The notes beneath the pieces were generated by a model. That model saw nothing but the letters and a program-made list of their open reading frames with translations, ran no database searches and was not told the DNA's origin. From Metabacillus sp. B2-18 (GTDB lineage Bacteria; Bacillota; Bacilli; Bacillales; Bacillaceae): a DNA stretch of 64,000 nt. Shown piece after piece: positions 1-7,679 of this stretch; the first letter of the stretch is position 1; each line of letters starts with the position of its first letter. The translations under genes were made by a program, and so were the position numbers. The DNA lies in contig NZ_CP088245.1 in the NCBI RefSeq assembly GCF_021117275.1, positions 4,213,501-4,277,500 of the forward strand, written 5' to 3'.

Positions 1-68
1 TATACTAAGCTTAAATTTAAATAGAGTATTTGTAAATGAAAGGTTTTGTTATAAATCTGAAAAGCAAA

Positions 69-100
69 AACGACCGTGGTAAACCTCATCCACGATCGTT
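69..100. terminator. terminator hairpin downstream of the FbpA-like gene
   Basis: Arms AACGACCGTGG and CCACGATCGTT pair with one mismatch. They are flanked by an A run on the left and a T run on the right, so it can stop transcription from either side. It lies just beyond the stop codon of the minus-strand operon at 105-1677. Confidence 0.7.
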
Positions 101-104
101 TTTC

Positions 105-284
105 TCACCTTAATCCGTTATGAACCTGATGTCCTGTTACTGCTTTATACTCATTCTCTAGCTCACTAAGAGTTAGTTCATATAATTGACGATTATCTGA
201 AGATTTATAGTAATCAAGCCTTAACAATTGCTGAATGACCTGTTCCTTTTTCAAGCGAATTGCTTTTTTAAAGATTTCACCCAT
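105..284 (-). CDS. FbpA-like Fur-regulated small basic protein (59 aa)
   Basis: This short reading frame begins MGEIFKKAIRLKKEQ and contains LYELTLSELENEYK. From memory, that is the pattern of the Fur-regulated basic protein A family, small proteins that help the sRNA FsrA with iron sparing in Bacillus subtilis. The length (59 aa) fits the family. It is the last gene of a minus-strand run (1677 to 105) with Fur boxes upstream, and a candidate C-rich small RNA starts just beyond, so context supports the call. Family membership is recalled, not searched. The role as an RNA chaperone in this organism is inference. Confidence 0.62.
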   Translation of the reverse strand: MGEIFKKAIRLKKEQVIQQLLRLDYYKSSDNRQLYELTLSELENEYKAVTGHQVHNGLR

Positions 285-319
285 ATTCGCTCACACCTTT
301 ATTAAGAATGATAGGAAAT

Positions 320-739
320 CTACAAAAGTTGACTTTCAATCTCCATTTGCTGAAGAAAGTGCTCTAATCTTAATTTAAGTTCCGATGACTCTTTTAAGCA
401 TTTTGTGGTATGTAAGAAAGAGGCTTCATCACCTTTCCCCAGAGACTGATCTACTTGAAATTTTAAATGATTTATTTTCAATTCAATATCCACTAATGAA
501 GCTAGATAACCTTTCGTAAAATATTTATCTAAATCGTCCAGAGCCATATAAAAATGCCAATGTTTATTTAAGATCACTAAAATATACCACCCTGTATCAA
601 AAAGAAATTTTTTATCATTTGTCACTTCAATAAAGTCCTCTTTTTTAATTTCAAGAACATCTGAGTGATCTCCGTCCGGACAAAAACAATCAACAATATG
701 CTCAAACGAATCTGTTACAATAAAATAATGATGATGCAT
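320..739 (-). CDS. hypothetical protein, possible C-terminal IDEAL-type helical domain
   Basis: The 139-aa protein starts MHHHYFIV behind a good site (GGAGGAG five bases before ATG). Residues 1-75 look like a compact alpha/beta domain rich in aromatic residues. Residues 80-135 are amphipathic helix (SLVDIELKINHLKFQVDQSL and onward) resembling the short IDEAL domain of Firmicutes, though the literal motif is absent. The gene sits 12 bp after the nuclease-like gene and 35 bp before the FbpA-like gene, in the same presumed iron-regulated operon. No function can be assigned. The IDEAL assignment is weak. Confidence 0.5.
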   Translation of the reverse strand: MHHHYFIVTDSFEHIVDCFCPDGDHSDVLEIKKEDFIEVTNDKKFLFDTGWYILVILNKHWHFYMALDDLDKYFTKGYLASLVDIELKINHLKFQVDQSLGKGDEASFLHTTKCLKESSELKLRLEHFLQQMEIESQLL

Positions 740-751
740 ATGCTCTCCTCC

Positions 752-1510
752 TTAATGCCACTTATTTTTTATTCTATTCGGTCTTATCGGATGATCCTCT
801 TGACATCTGTCAGTAAATGGACAATTAACACAATGACTTAATGAACCATTTTGAACCAAATCCTTCATATATTCTAAATACATAACACCTTTTGGGATAT
901 TCTTCACAGAAGGTGTTGTAACAAATACTTCTCCCTCCATTAAAGAGTAAATCTCAATTTTTTCTGGTAAAATACCAAAAGCTTCGTAAGAGAAAACGGC
1001 TAGTAAATGAGTGTAAAGATCTATTAATTCCTGGTCTGCATCCACAAGGAATTTTTTAATAGTAAATGTCTTTGTTGACCATTCCACCAACTCAAGTGTA
1101 ATGGAAAACTGCATCTCCAATCCCTTCATATATGTATAAAGCTTCTCATATAAGATCAAAGGTGGTGTGTCATTGTTTTTGGTTGTTAAAAACTGCAATA
1201 GATGATCAGTTGTTTTGGCCAAAATCATATAATATTTCTCTTTAGACTGAAAGTAGTGAAGACTAACTTTACTCCAATAACGTTCAATTAACTTAAAGGC
1301 CATTAACTTTGTCTGTTCTTTTACTGGCAACTGATAATAAGCCTGAACAACTCCATTAATAAGCAATTGAACAATCTGTCTCCACCTTATATCACTTTCT
1401 TTTCCCTCTAAATTTTGCTGGTAATATATTTTATATGGACACTTAATAAATGACTCTAAATGCTCATCAGTCATCGGACTTATATAAGTCTGGGTGTATT
1501 TATGTACCAT
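752..1510 (-). CDS. degenerate RecB/Cas4-like PD-(D/E)XK family protein with Fe-S type cysteines
   Basis: The 252-aa protein has Cys24 in FIKCPYKIYYQ near the N terminus and a C-terminal CVNCPFTDRC group (Cys227, Cys230, Cys236). This one-plus-three arrangement is that of the 4Fe-4S cluster in AddB and Cas4 nucleases. The region that should hold the D...(D/E)xK catalytic core reads LVEWSTKTFTIKKFLVDADQ, so the acidic residue before the lysine is not evident and the active site looks degenerate. The start is set by AAGGAAGGG about seven bases before ATG. It follows a Fur box and heads toward an FbpA-like gene. A cluster-bearing protein in an iron-starvation operon hints at a sensing or regulatory role (inference). 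Confidence 0.6.
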   Translation of the reverse strand: MVHKYTQTYISPMTDEHLESFIKCPYKIYYQQNLEGKESDIRWRQIVQLLINGVVQAYYQLPVKEQTKLMAFKLIERYWSKVSLHYFQSKEKYYMILAKTTDHLLQFLTTKNNDTPPLILYEKLYTYMKGLEMQFSITLELVEWSTKTFTIKKFLVDADQELIDLYTHLLAVFSYEAFGILPEKIEIYSLMEGEVFVTTPSVKNIPKGVMYLEYMKDLVQNGSLSHCVNCPFTDRCQEDHPIRPNRIKNKWH

Positions 1511-1533
1511 TTAGAATCCCTTCCTTTAAATGA

Positions 1534-1561
1534 AATTCATTCTCATTGTTAATGATAATCA
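1534..1561. promoter_or_regulatory. possible second Fur box
   Basis: The stretch TTGTTAATGATAATCA carries two adjacent NAT(A/T)AT-type hexamers. It lies 24-50 bp upstream of the nuclease-like start and overlaps the stop codon of the Cys-rich gene. It matches the Fur 7-1-7 consensus less well than the boxes at 1692 and 1983. Confidence 0.45.
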
Positions 1562-1677
1562 AGTAAACCTGCTCCGCAGCAGGAACAAACCTGATTGTCA
1601 TGATCTTCTTTACATTCGAAAAAACCACAAAATGTACAATAAATGAATATAATGATGGGCGTTGTATGTTCCATCAT
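1549..1677 (-). CDS. small Cys-rich putative zinc-binding protein (42 aa)
   Basis: This 42-aa frame starts at ATG 1677 (or the adjacent ATG at 1674) behind AAGGAG. It encodes YCTFCGFFECKEDHDNQ followed by VCSCCGAGLLDYH. The CxxC, C, CxxC-type spacing with nearby histidines suggests a tiny zinc ribbon. A near-perfect Fur box (1692-1706) lies immediately upstream, so it should be the first gene of the iron-regulated minus-strand operon. It is not the GapA-binding peptide SR1P, whose sequence differs. Function unknown. Confidence 0.6.
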   Translation of the reverse strand: MMEHTTPIIIFIYCTFCGFFECKEDHDNQVCSCCGAGLLDYH

Positions 1678-1691
1678 ACTCTCCTTGTAAT

Positions 1692-1706
1692 TGAAAATGA
1701 TTATCA
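1692..1706. promoter_or_regulatory. Fur box upstream of the Cys-rich gene
   Basis: TGAAAATGATTATCA matches the Bacillus 7-1-7 Fur consensus TGATAATNATTATCA at all but one base. It lies 15 bp before the first start codon of the minus-strand operon. Confidence 0.8.
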
Positions 1707-1828
1707 TTATCCTCGAGAATTATTTTAAATGAAAACAATTCTCAATGTCAAGCAGATCTTATGACTTTGTTTGGAAGTTTACATTAGAAAAAAGAAAAGA
1801 AATGTTTTTGGAAAATTTAAATGGCATA

Positions 1829-1977
1829 CAAAAAAGCTTGGTGACCAGCCAAGCTTTTTCACTATATAGGGGGTTGGGGAAAATCGAGTTTCAAGATGAA
1901 TCAAGGCAACCCTGCTTTGGAACGACCAATTTAGTTACTACTATGTAAAGTATGGTTGTTTTTGATTATCTCTATAA
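1829..1977 (-). ncRNA. candidate Fur-regulated small RNA, FsrA-like
   Basis: On the minus strand a strong promoter (TTGACA, 18 bp, TATCAT) overlaps a perfect Fur box at 1983-1997. About 120 nt later comes a strong terminator with arms AAAAAGCTTGG / CCAAGCTTTTT (1831-1859) followed by a U run. No convincing reading frame lies between. Just 5' of the terminator the transcript would carry UCCCCAACCCCCUAUAU, a C-rich single-stranded stretch able to pair with Shine-Dalgarno sequences. This is the design of B. subtilis FsrA, and an FbpA-like gene lies 1.6 kb away. About 150 nt is longer than the roughly 84-nt FsrA, so identity is not certain. Confidence 0.6.
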
Positions 1978-1982
1978 CCATA

Positions 1983-2017
1983 TGATAATGATTATCAATA
2001 TCATTGTCAATGATTTT
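1983..2017 (-). promoter_or_regulatory. perfect Fur box inside a sigma-A type promoter
   Basis: TGATAATGATTATCA (1983-1997) is an exact match to the Fur 7-1-7 consensus. Read on the minus strand it lies in and just after the spacer between TTGACA and TATCAT, so Fur binding would block the promoter of the candidate small RNA. Confidence 0.8.
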
Positions 2018-2106
2018 TATGAATTTTATTTATTTTTTTTGGGAGGTTAGTTGGAAATGGTGTTGTGTCTTGTTGGTTTAACGTTTCTTTCACTTTTATG
2101 ATTGTC

Positions 2107-2508
2107 TTAGAGCACTTCGGCTGTTATCGAGAAAAGTTGACGGAATCGAGGCAGGTTTTTGTCTCAATTTGCTCTTATTGAGACAAAATCCGATTACAAT
2201 ACCCGGTCCTTGTCCCGATTCCTTTTCTATCGGGGGACACATTTTGATCTCATGACCTGATTTTTGTCTCGATTCTGCTACTATCGGGACACTTCTTAGT
2301 CTCATGACCTGATTTTTGTCTCGATTCTGCTACTATCGAGACACTTCTTAGTCTCTTGACCTGATTTTTGTCTCGATTCTGCTACTATCGGGACACTTCT
2401 TAGTCTCATGACCTGATTTTTGTCTCGATTCTGCTACTATCGGGACACTTCTTAGTCTCATGACCTGATTTTTGTCTCGATTCTGCTACTATCGAGACAC
2501 ATTTTGGT
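2107..2508. repeat. 52-bp tandem hairpin repeat array, locus 1 part A
   Basis: About seven direct units of 52 bp, each with an inverted repeat TGTCTCGAT / ATCG(A/G)GACA around the loop TCTGCTACT, separated by the linker CTTCTTAGTCTCATGACC. The first units diverge (TGTCTCAAT pairs with ATTGAGACA near 2160), and both arms change together. No unique spacers and no coding potential. The array ends at an IS insertion. Confidence 0.9.
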
Positions 2509-2516
2509 CTCTTGAC

Positions 2517-3982
2517 GATTAAGTCCGTATAATTGTGTAAAAAGAAAAAGGGTTCATTTTATTCACTCTTGGCTACAATGTTTTCAGCTACGATAAACAT
2601 GAAAAGAGGAATAAGATGACCCAGTTACAGTTTAACCTAGATTTGGAAGTTTTAAAAGATTCTGTATTAAATTCTGATATTGATGCAGTAGTTAAATCAG
2701 CAATTGTTTTGGTCTTAAATGAGTTTATGGAAAAAGAGAGAGATGATTATCTACATGCTGCTTCTTATGAACGCTCTGCAGCCCGTCGTGACTATCGCAA
2801 CGGCTACTATGAACGTGAATTAATTATGAGTATCGGCAAGATACAACTCAAGGTGCCGAGAACTCGTGATGGTGAGTTTTCGACTACAGTTTTTGAAAAA
2901 TATGCTAGATGTGATCAAGCTTTAGTGATCTCCATGTTGGAAATGGTTATTAATGGGGTCTCAACACGCAAGGTAACACAAATAGTTGAACAGCTATGTG
3001 GTAAATCTGTCTCAAAATCGTTTGTTTCTTCATTGACCTTGAAATTAGATCCAATCGTAAATGATTGGGCAAAGCGTCCTTTAAACGTCAAATATTATCC
3101 CTATCTTTTTGTAGATGCCATGTATATCAAAGTGAGAGAACACCATAAGGTGGTCTCAAAGGCTGTTTATATTGCCACAGCTATTACAGATAAGGGCCAG
3201 CGTGAAATACTTGGTCTAAGTATTGATCATGCAGAGAATTACGAGAGTTGGAGTCGCTTCCTTCAACAGCTAAAATCACGAGGACTTCAGTCTCCGAAAC
3301 TAGTGATATCAGATGCTCACCAAGGCTTACAAAAAGCCATACAACGTGAATTTTTAGGTACTAGCTGGCAAAGGTGTAATGTTCATTTTAAAAGGAACAT
3401 TATTGAAAAGTTGCCCAAAAAGGATTCAGCTGATATTCGTATGATGATCAAGCGTGTGTTTGAGGCAATCACTGTTGAAGATATCAGAACCTTTAAGAAT
3501 GAACTGATGACTCAATTTGGAAATAATCCAAAGTACGAAAAGGCTCTTACTATTTTCGATGAAGGGTTCGAAGATACCATTCAATATATGAATCATCCAG
3601 TGAATATGCGCCCTCATATACGAAGTACGAACTCTCTTGAACGATTAAATCAAGAAGTACGAAGAAGAGAAAGAGTTATTCGTATCTTCCCAAACACACA
3701 ATCTGCTTTTCGTTTAGTAGGAGCTGTTTTAATGGAATACCAAGAATCTGTTTACTCTACAAAATCTATAAGAAGATGCTAATTTTTTCGTAGCTTCCAT
3801 TATGGAATGATCACATATCCAGGAAAGACTGTCAAAGTGAGGAACCTTTGACAGCCTTCCCTGGATATGTAAGTGAAAGCCCATGGAATTTACGCAAAAA
3901 AAAATGTAGGGGATAATACACATATCCAAATGTAGTAGTTGAAAACATTGTATTAAATTTACACAATATTCTGGACTTGACT
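2517..3982 (+). mobile_element. IS256-family insertion sequence, copy 1 (1466 bp)
   Basis: Left end GATTAAGTCCGTATAATTGT and right end (inward) AGTCAAGTCCAGAATATTGT are imperfect terminal inverted repeats. The element is flanked by the 8-bp target duplication CTCTTGAC (2509-2516 and 3983-3990). One transposase gene occupies most of it. A long imperfect hairpin (3813-3870, arms ACATATCCAGG / CCTGGATATGT and beyond) lies between the gene and the right end. It is inserted in the linker of the 52-bp repeat. Confidence 0.93.
2616..3782 (+). CDS. IS256-family (Mutator-type) DDE transposase
   Basis: This 388-aa transposase catalyses cut-and-paste or copy-out movement of the element. The DDE triad is visible as Asp167 (FVDAMYIKV), Asp233 (ISDAHQGLQKA) and Glu342 (RSTNSLERLNQE). 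The family-specific C-x2-H pair is Cys254/His257 (WQRCNVHFKRN). Length and motif order are normal for IS256 transposases and no frame is broken, so it should be active. The protein is identical to those at 4559 and 38866, pointing to recent spread. The ATG follows AGAGGAATAAG. Confidence 0.95.
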   Translation: MTQLQFNLDLEVLKDSVLNSDIDAVVKSAIVLVLNEFMEKERDDYLHAASYERSAARRDYRNGYYERELIMSIGKIQLKVPRTRDGEFSTTVFEKYARCDQALVISMLEMVINGVSTRKVTQIVEQLCGKSVSKSFVSSLTLKLDPIVNDWAKRPLNVKYYPYLFVDAMYIKVREHHKVVSKAVYIATAITDKGQREILGLSIDHAENYESWSRFLQQLKSRGLQSPKLVISDAHQGLQKAIQREFLGTSWQRCNVHFKRNIIEKLPKKDSADIRMMIKRVFEAITVEDIRTFKNELMTQFGNNPKYEKALTIFDEGFEDTIQYMNHPVNMRPHIRSTNSLERLNQEVRRRERVIRIFPNTQSAFRLVGAVLMEYQESVYSTKSIRRC

Positions 3983-3990
3983 CTCTTGAC

Positions 3991-4451
3991 CTGATTTTTG
4001 TCTCAATTCTGCTACTATCGGGACACTTCTTAGTCTCATGACCTGATTTTTGTCTCGATTCTGCTACTATCGGGACACATCTTAGTCTCTTGACCTGATT
4101 TTTGTCTCGATTCTGCTACTATCGGGACACATTTTGGTCTCTTGACCTGATTTTTGTCTCAATTCTGCTACTATTGAGACACATTTTGGTCTCATGACCT
4201 GATTTTTGTCTCGATTCTGCTACTATCGAGACACTTCTTAGTCTCTTGACCTGATTTTTGTCTCGATTCTGCTACTATCGGGACACTTCTTAGTCTCATG
4301 ACCTGATTTTTGTCTCGATTCTGCTACTATCGAGACACTTCTTAGTCTCATGACCTGATTTTTGTCTCGATTCTGCTACTATCGGGACACTTCTTAGTCT
4401 CTTGACCTGATTTTTGTCTCGATTCTGCTACTATCGGGACACATCTTAGTC
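3991..4451. repeat. 52-bp tandem hairpin repeat array, locus 1 part B
   Basis: Nine units trapped between two IS copies in the same orientation. Paired changes occur: TGTCTCAAT with ATTGAGACA near 4155, TGTCTCGAT with ATCGAGACA in other units. Several units have TGTCTCGAT with ATCGGGACA, which in plus-strand RNA is a U-G wobble rather than a mismatch. Confidence 0.9.
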
Positions 4452-4459
4452 TCTTGACC

Positions 4460-5925
4460 GATTAAGTCCGTATAATTGTGTAAAAAGAAAAAGGGTTCAT
4501 TTTATTCACTCTTGGCTACAATGTTTTCAGCTACGATAAACATGAAAAGAGGAATAAGATGACCCAGTTACAGTTTAACCTAGATTTGGAAGTTTTAAAA
4601 GATTCTGTATTAAATTCTGATATTGATGCAGTAGTTAAATCAGCAATTGTTTTGGTCTTAAATGAGTTTATGGAAAAAGAGAGAGATGATTATCTACATG
4701 CTGCTTCTTATGAACGCTCTGCAGCCCGTCGTGACTATCGCAACGGCTACTATGAACGTGAATTAATTATGAGTATCGGCAAGATACAACTCAAGGTGCC
4801 GAGAACTCGTGATGGTGAGTTTTCGACTACAGTTTTTGAAAAATATGCTAGATGTGATCAAGCTTTAGTGATCTCCATGTTGGAAATGGTTATTAATGGG
4901 GTCTCAACACGCAAGGTAACACAAATAGTTGAACAGCTATGTGGTAAATCTGTCTCAAAATCGTTTGTTTCTTCATTGACCTTGAAATTAGATCCAATCG
5001 TAAATGATTGGGCAAAGCGTCCTTTAAACGTCAAATATTATCCCTATCTTTTTGTAGATGCCATGTATATCAAAGTGAGAGAACACCATAAGGTGGTCTC
5101 AAAGGCTGTTTATATTGCCACAGCTATTACAGATAAGGGCCAGCGTGAAATACTTGGTCTAAGTATTGATCATGCAGAGAATTACGAGAGTTGGAGTCGC
5201 TTCCTTCAACAGCTAAAATCACGAGGACTTCAGTCTCCGAAACTAGTGATATCAGATGCTCACCAAGGCTTACAAAAAGCCATACAACGTGAATTTTTAG
5301 GTACTAGCTGGCAAAGGTGTAATGTTCATTTTAAAAGGAACATTATTGAAAAGTTGCCCAAAAAGGATTCAGCTGATATTCGTATGATGATCAAGCGTGT
5401 GTTTGAGGCAATCACTGTTGAAGATATCAGAACCTTTAAGAATGAACTGATGACTCAATTTGGAAATAATCCAAAGTACGAAAAGGCTCTTACTATTTTC
5501 GATGAAGGGTTCGAAGATACCATTCAATATATGAATCATCCAGTGAATATGCGCCCTCATATACGAAGTACGAACTCTCTTGAACGATTAAATCAAGAAG
5601 TACGAAGAAGAGAAAGAGTTATTCGTATCTTCCCAAACACACAATCTGCTTTTCGTTTAGTAGGAGCTGTTTTAATGGAATACCAAGAATCTGTTTACTC
5701 TACAAAATCTATAAGAAGATGCTAATTTTTTCGTAGCTTCCATTATGGAATGATCACATATCCAGGAAAGACTGTCAAAGTGAGGAACCTTTGACAGCCT
5801 TCCCTGGATATGTAAGTGAAAGCCCATGGAATTTACGCAAAAAAAAATGTAGGGGATAATACACATATCCAAATGTAGTAGTTGAAAACATTGTATTAAA
5901 TTTACACAATATTCTGGACTTGACT
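4460..5925 (+). mobile_element. IS256-family insertion sequence, copy 2 (1466 bp)
   Basis: Same length, ends and internal hairpin (5756-5813) as copy 1. Target duplication TCTTGACC (4452-4459 and 5926-5933), one base shifted in the repeat unit compared with copy 1. Copies 1 and 2 are direct repeats 477 bp apart enclosing nine hairpin units, so they form a composite-transposon-like structure. Confidence 0.93.
4559..5725 (+). CDS. IS256-family DDE transposase, copy 2
   Basis: Identical in amino acid sequence to the transposase at 2616-3782, with the same start context and intact Asp167, Asp233, Glu342 and Cys254-x2-His257. Since the nucleotide sequences read alike across the element, duplication must be recent or maintained by gene conversion. 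Expression is probably driven from inside the left end, as no outside gene reads into it. Confidence 0.95.
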   Translation: MTQLQFNLDLEVLKDSVLNSDIDAVVKSAIVLVLNEFMEKERDDYLHAASYERSAARRDYRNGYYERELIMSIGKIQLKVPRTRDGEFSTTVFEKYARCDQALVISMLEMVINGVSTRKVTQIVEQLCGKSVSKSFVSSLTLKLDPIVNDWAKRPLNVKYYPYLFVDAMYIKVREHHKVVSKAVYIATAITDKGQREILGLSIDHAENYESWSRFLQQLKSRGLQSPKLVISDAHQGLQKAIQREFLGTSWQRCNVHFKRNIIEKLPKKDSADIRMMIKRVFEAITVEDIRTFKNELMTQFGNNPKYEKALTIFDEGFEDTIQYMNHPVNMRPHIRSTNSLERLNQEVRRRERVIRIFPNTQSAFRLVGAVLMEYQESVYSTKSIRRC

Positions 5926-5933
5926 TCTTGACC

Positions 5934-6215
5934 TGATTTTTGTCTCAATTCTACTACTATCGGGACACATTTTGGCCTCTTGACCTGATTTTTGTCTCAA
6001 TTCTGCTACTATTGAGACACATTTTGGTCTCTTGACCTGATTTTTGTCTCGATTCTGCTACTATTGAGACACTTCTTAGTCTCATGACCTGATTTTTGTC
6101 TCGATTCTGCTACTATCGGGACACTTCTTAGTCTCATGACCTAATTTTTATCCCGATTCCTCTTCTATCGAGATACATTTTGATCTCATCACCTGAGCCT
6201 TGTCCCGATTCTGTC
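5934..6215. repeat. 52-bp tandem hairpin repeat array, locus 1 part C
   Basis: About five clear units and a decayed sixth (TTGTCCCGATTCTGTC near 6199). Outer units are the most divergent, for example ATCCCGAT with ATCGAGAT near 6151, as expected if the array is homogenised from the middle. Confidence 0.85.
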
Positions 6216-6254
6216 TTTCAGAGTCCAATTCTTGTTTGTTAACTTTCATCAAAG

Positions 6255-6281
6255 AGACCAACCCCATCAGAAGGTTGGTCT
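6255..6281 (-). terminator. terminator of the aldehyde dehydrogenase gene
   Basis: Perfect arms AGACCAACC / GGTTGGTCT with a 9-nt loop directly after the minus-strand stop codon. Confidence 0.75.
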
Positions 6282-6284
6282 TGC

Positions 6285-7679
6285 TTATTTCATTAACCTC
6301 TTCATCAATTTCAACCCATTTTTTGCATTAGGATATCTAAAATGGAAGTCAAAGCGGTTCGTTTGTTTGAGGACACTCTTATAATGTGAAAATGCTGTAA
6401 AGCTCGATTCACCATGGTAAGTACCCATACCGCTTTCTCCGACACCTCCAAAAGGAAGATACGGGGTGGCAATATGCATAAGTGTATCGTTAATACATCC
6501 ACCACCAAATGAAATAGATTCTGTTACTTTCTTCTCCATTTCTTCAGATGTTGTAAATAAATACAAAGCTAACGGCTTAGGACGGTCTGTTACAAAATCA
6601 ATCACGGTTCGGATATTTTCATATTCAAGCACAGGAAAGATTGGTCCGAAGATTTCATCTGTCATAACGCCAGAAGTCATACTTTCCGGTTCTAACAAAG
6701 TTGGCTCTATCTTCAAGCTTGCCTCGTCAGAGTCTCCTCCAAATAATAGTGAACCGTCCGACAAATACTTCTTTAATCGTTGAAAATGACGATCATTCAC
6801 AATTCTTGTAAACTCCTCATTTTCTAATGGTTTATCTCCATAAAAATCAACAATAACCTTCTTAAGCTCAGTTAAGAATTCCTGTTTTACTTTCTTGTGA
6901 ACAAATAAATAATCAGGAGCAATACAGGTTTGACCTGCATTAATGAATTTACCAAAGGCAATCCGTTTTGCAGCCAATTCAACATTTGCTGTTTCATCTA
7001 CGATACAAGGACTTTTTCCACCCAATTCAAGTGTAATTGGAATTAATCGTTTAGCTGCTGCTTCCATTACGACTTTTCCAACAGGTACACTTCCTGTAAA
7101 AAAGATATAATCAAACTCTTGATCTAATAAATATGTCGTCGTTTCAACACCGCCTTCAAGTACAGCTATGTATTCAGAAGAAAAGGTGTCTCCTATCATC
7201 TCAGCAAGCAATGTTGAAGTGTGCGGGGTTAATTCAGAAGGTTTTAAAACAGCTGTGTTTCCTGCTGCAATTGCACCAATTAAAGGAGCCAGTTGCAGCT
7301 GAAAAGGATAATTCCATGGAGCAATAATAAGCGTTACTCCATATGGTTCTGCCACTTTGAAACCCTTTGAGCCAATATGTGTTTTGGCAGTTTTTACTTT
7401 TTCCGGCTTCATCCATTTATCAATATGTTTTAATGTAAAACTTATTTCCTCCAAAAGAAATCCGATCTCTGTGACATAAGCCTCTGTTTCTGATTTATTT
7501 AAATCCCGTTTGAGAGCGAGGCATATCTTCTCTTCGTTTTTTCTAATTTGTTCAGCAAGCTTCTTTAACATACTCACTCGAAAATCTTTTGATTTTGTTT
7601 GTCCGTTACGAAAAAACTCCTTTTGCCTTCTTACAGTATATTCGACTGCAGTAAGTGATTGCTCCTTTATTTGTGTCAT
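6285..7679 (-). CDS. aldehyde dehydrogenase (ALDH3-like, AldX/YwdH type)
   Basis: NAD(P)-dependent oxidation of aldehydes to acids. Of two in-frame starts, ATG 7679 is preferred because AGGAGG lies nine bases upstream; the longer frame to 7709 would start inside the ribosome binding region. The product is 464 aa. Visible motifs are APWNYPFQLQLAPLIGAIAA with KPSE (cofactor region), FTGSVPVGK, TLELGGKSP with the general-base Glu, and NAGQTC with the catalytic Cys. The short N terminus and overall length suit the class 3 ALDH group that includes B. subtilis YwdH and AldX. Single-gene unit with its own terminator; substrate not predictable. Confidence 0.88.
   Translation of the reverse strand: MTQIKEQSLTAVEYTVRRQKEFFRNGQTKSKDFRVSMLKKLAEQIRKNEEKICLALKRDLNKSETEAYVTEIGFLLEEISFTLKHIDKWMKPEKVKTAKTHIGSKGFKVAEPYGVTLIIAPWNYPFQLQLAPLIGAIAAGNTAVLKPSELTPHTSTLLAEMIGDTFSSEYIAVLEGGVETTTYLLDQEFDYIFFTGSVPVGKVVMEAAAKRLIPITLELGGKSPCIVDETANVELAAKRIAFGKFINAGQTCIAPDYLFVHKKVKQEFLTELKKVIVDFYGDKPLENEEFTRIVNDRHFQRLKKYLSDGSLLFGGDSDEASLKIEPTLLEPESMTSGVMTDEIFGPIFPVLEYENIRTVIDFVTDRPKPLALYLFTTSEEMEKKVTESISFGGGCINDTLMHIATPYLPFGGVGESGMGTYHGESSFTAFSHYKSVLKQTNRFDFHFRYPNAKNGLKLMKRLMK

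Noticed and set aside
1745..1948. Plus-strand frame of 67 aa after the Fur box
   Set aside because: It runs through a strong terminator hairpin, has no ribosome binding site and lies antisense to the better-supported small RNA.
2096..2305. Open frame inside the hairpin array, and similar frames at 38073-38384, 38445-38816 and 40179-40469
   Set aside because: They are translations of the 52-bp repeat with no ribosome binding site, and the period (52, not a multiple of 3) makes a conserved product unlikely.
3729..3929. Minus-strand frame at the 3' end of the IS, repeated in each copy
   Set aside because: It mostly reads the long inverted hairpin and the transposase antisense strand; no initiation signal.
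3991..4451. CRISPR array
   Set aside because: Regularly spaced repeats, but the units are whole 52-bp tandem copies without unique spacers, and no cas genes are present.
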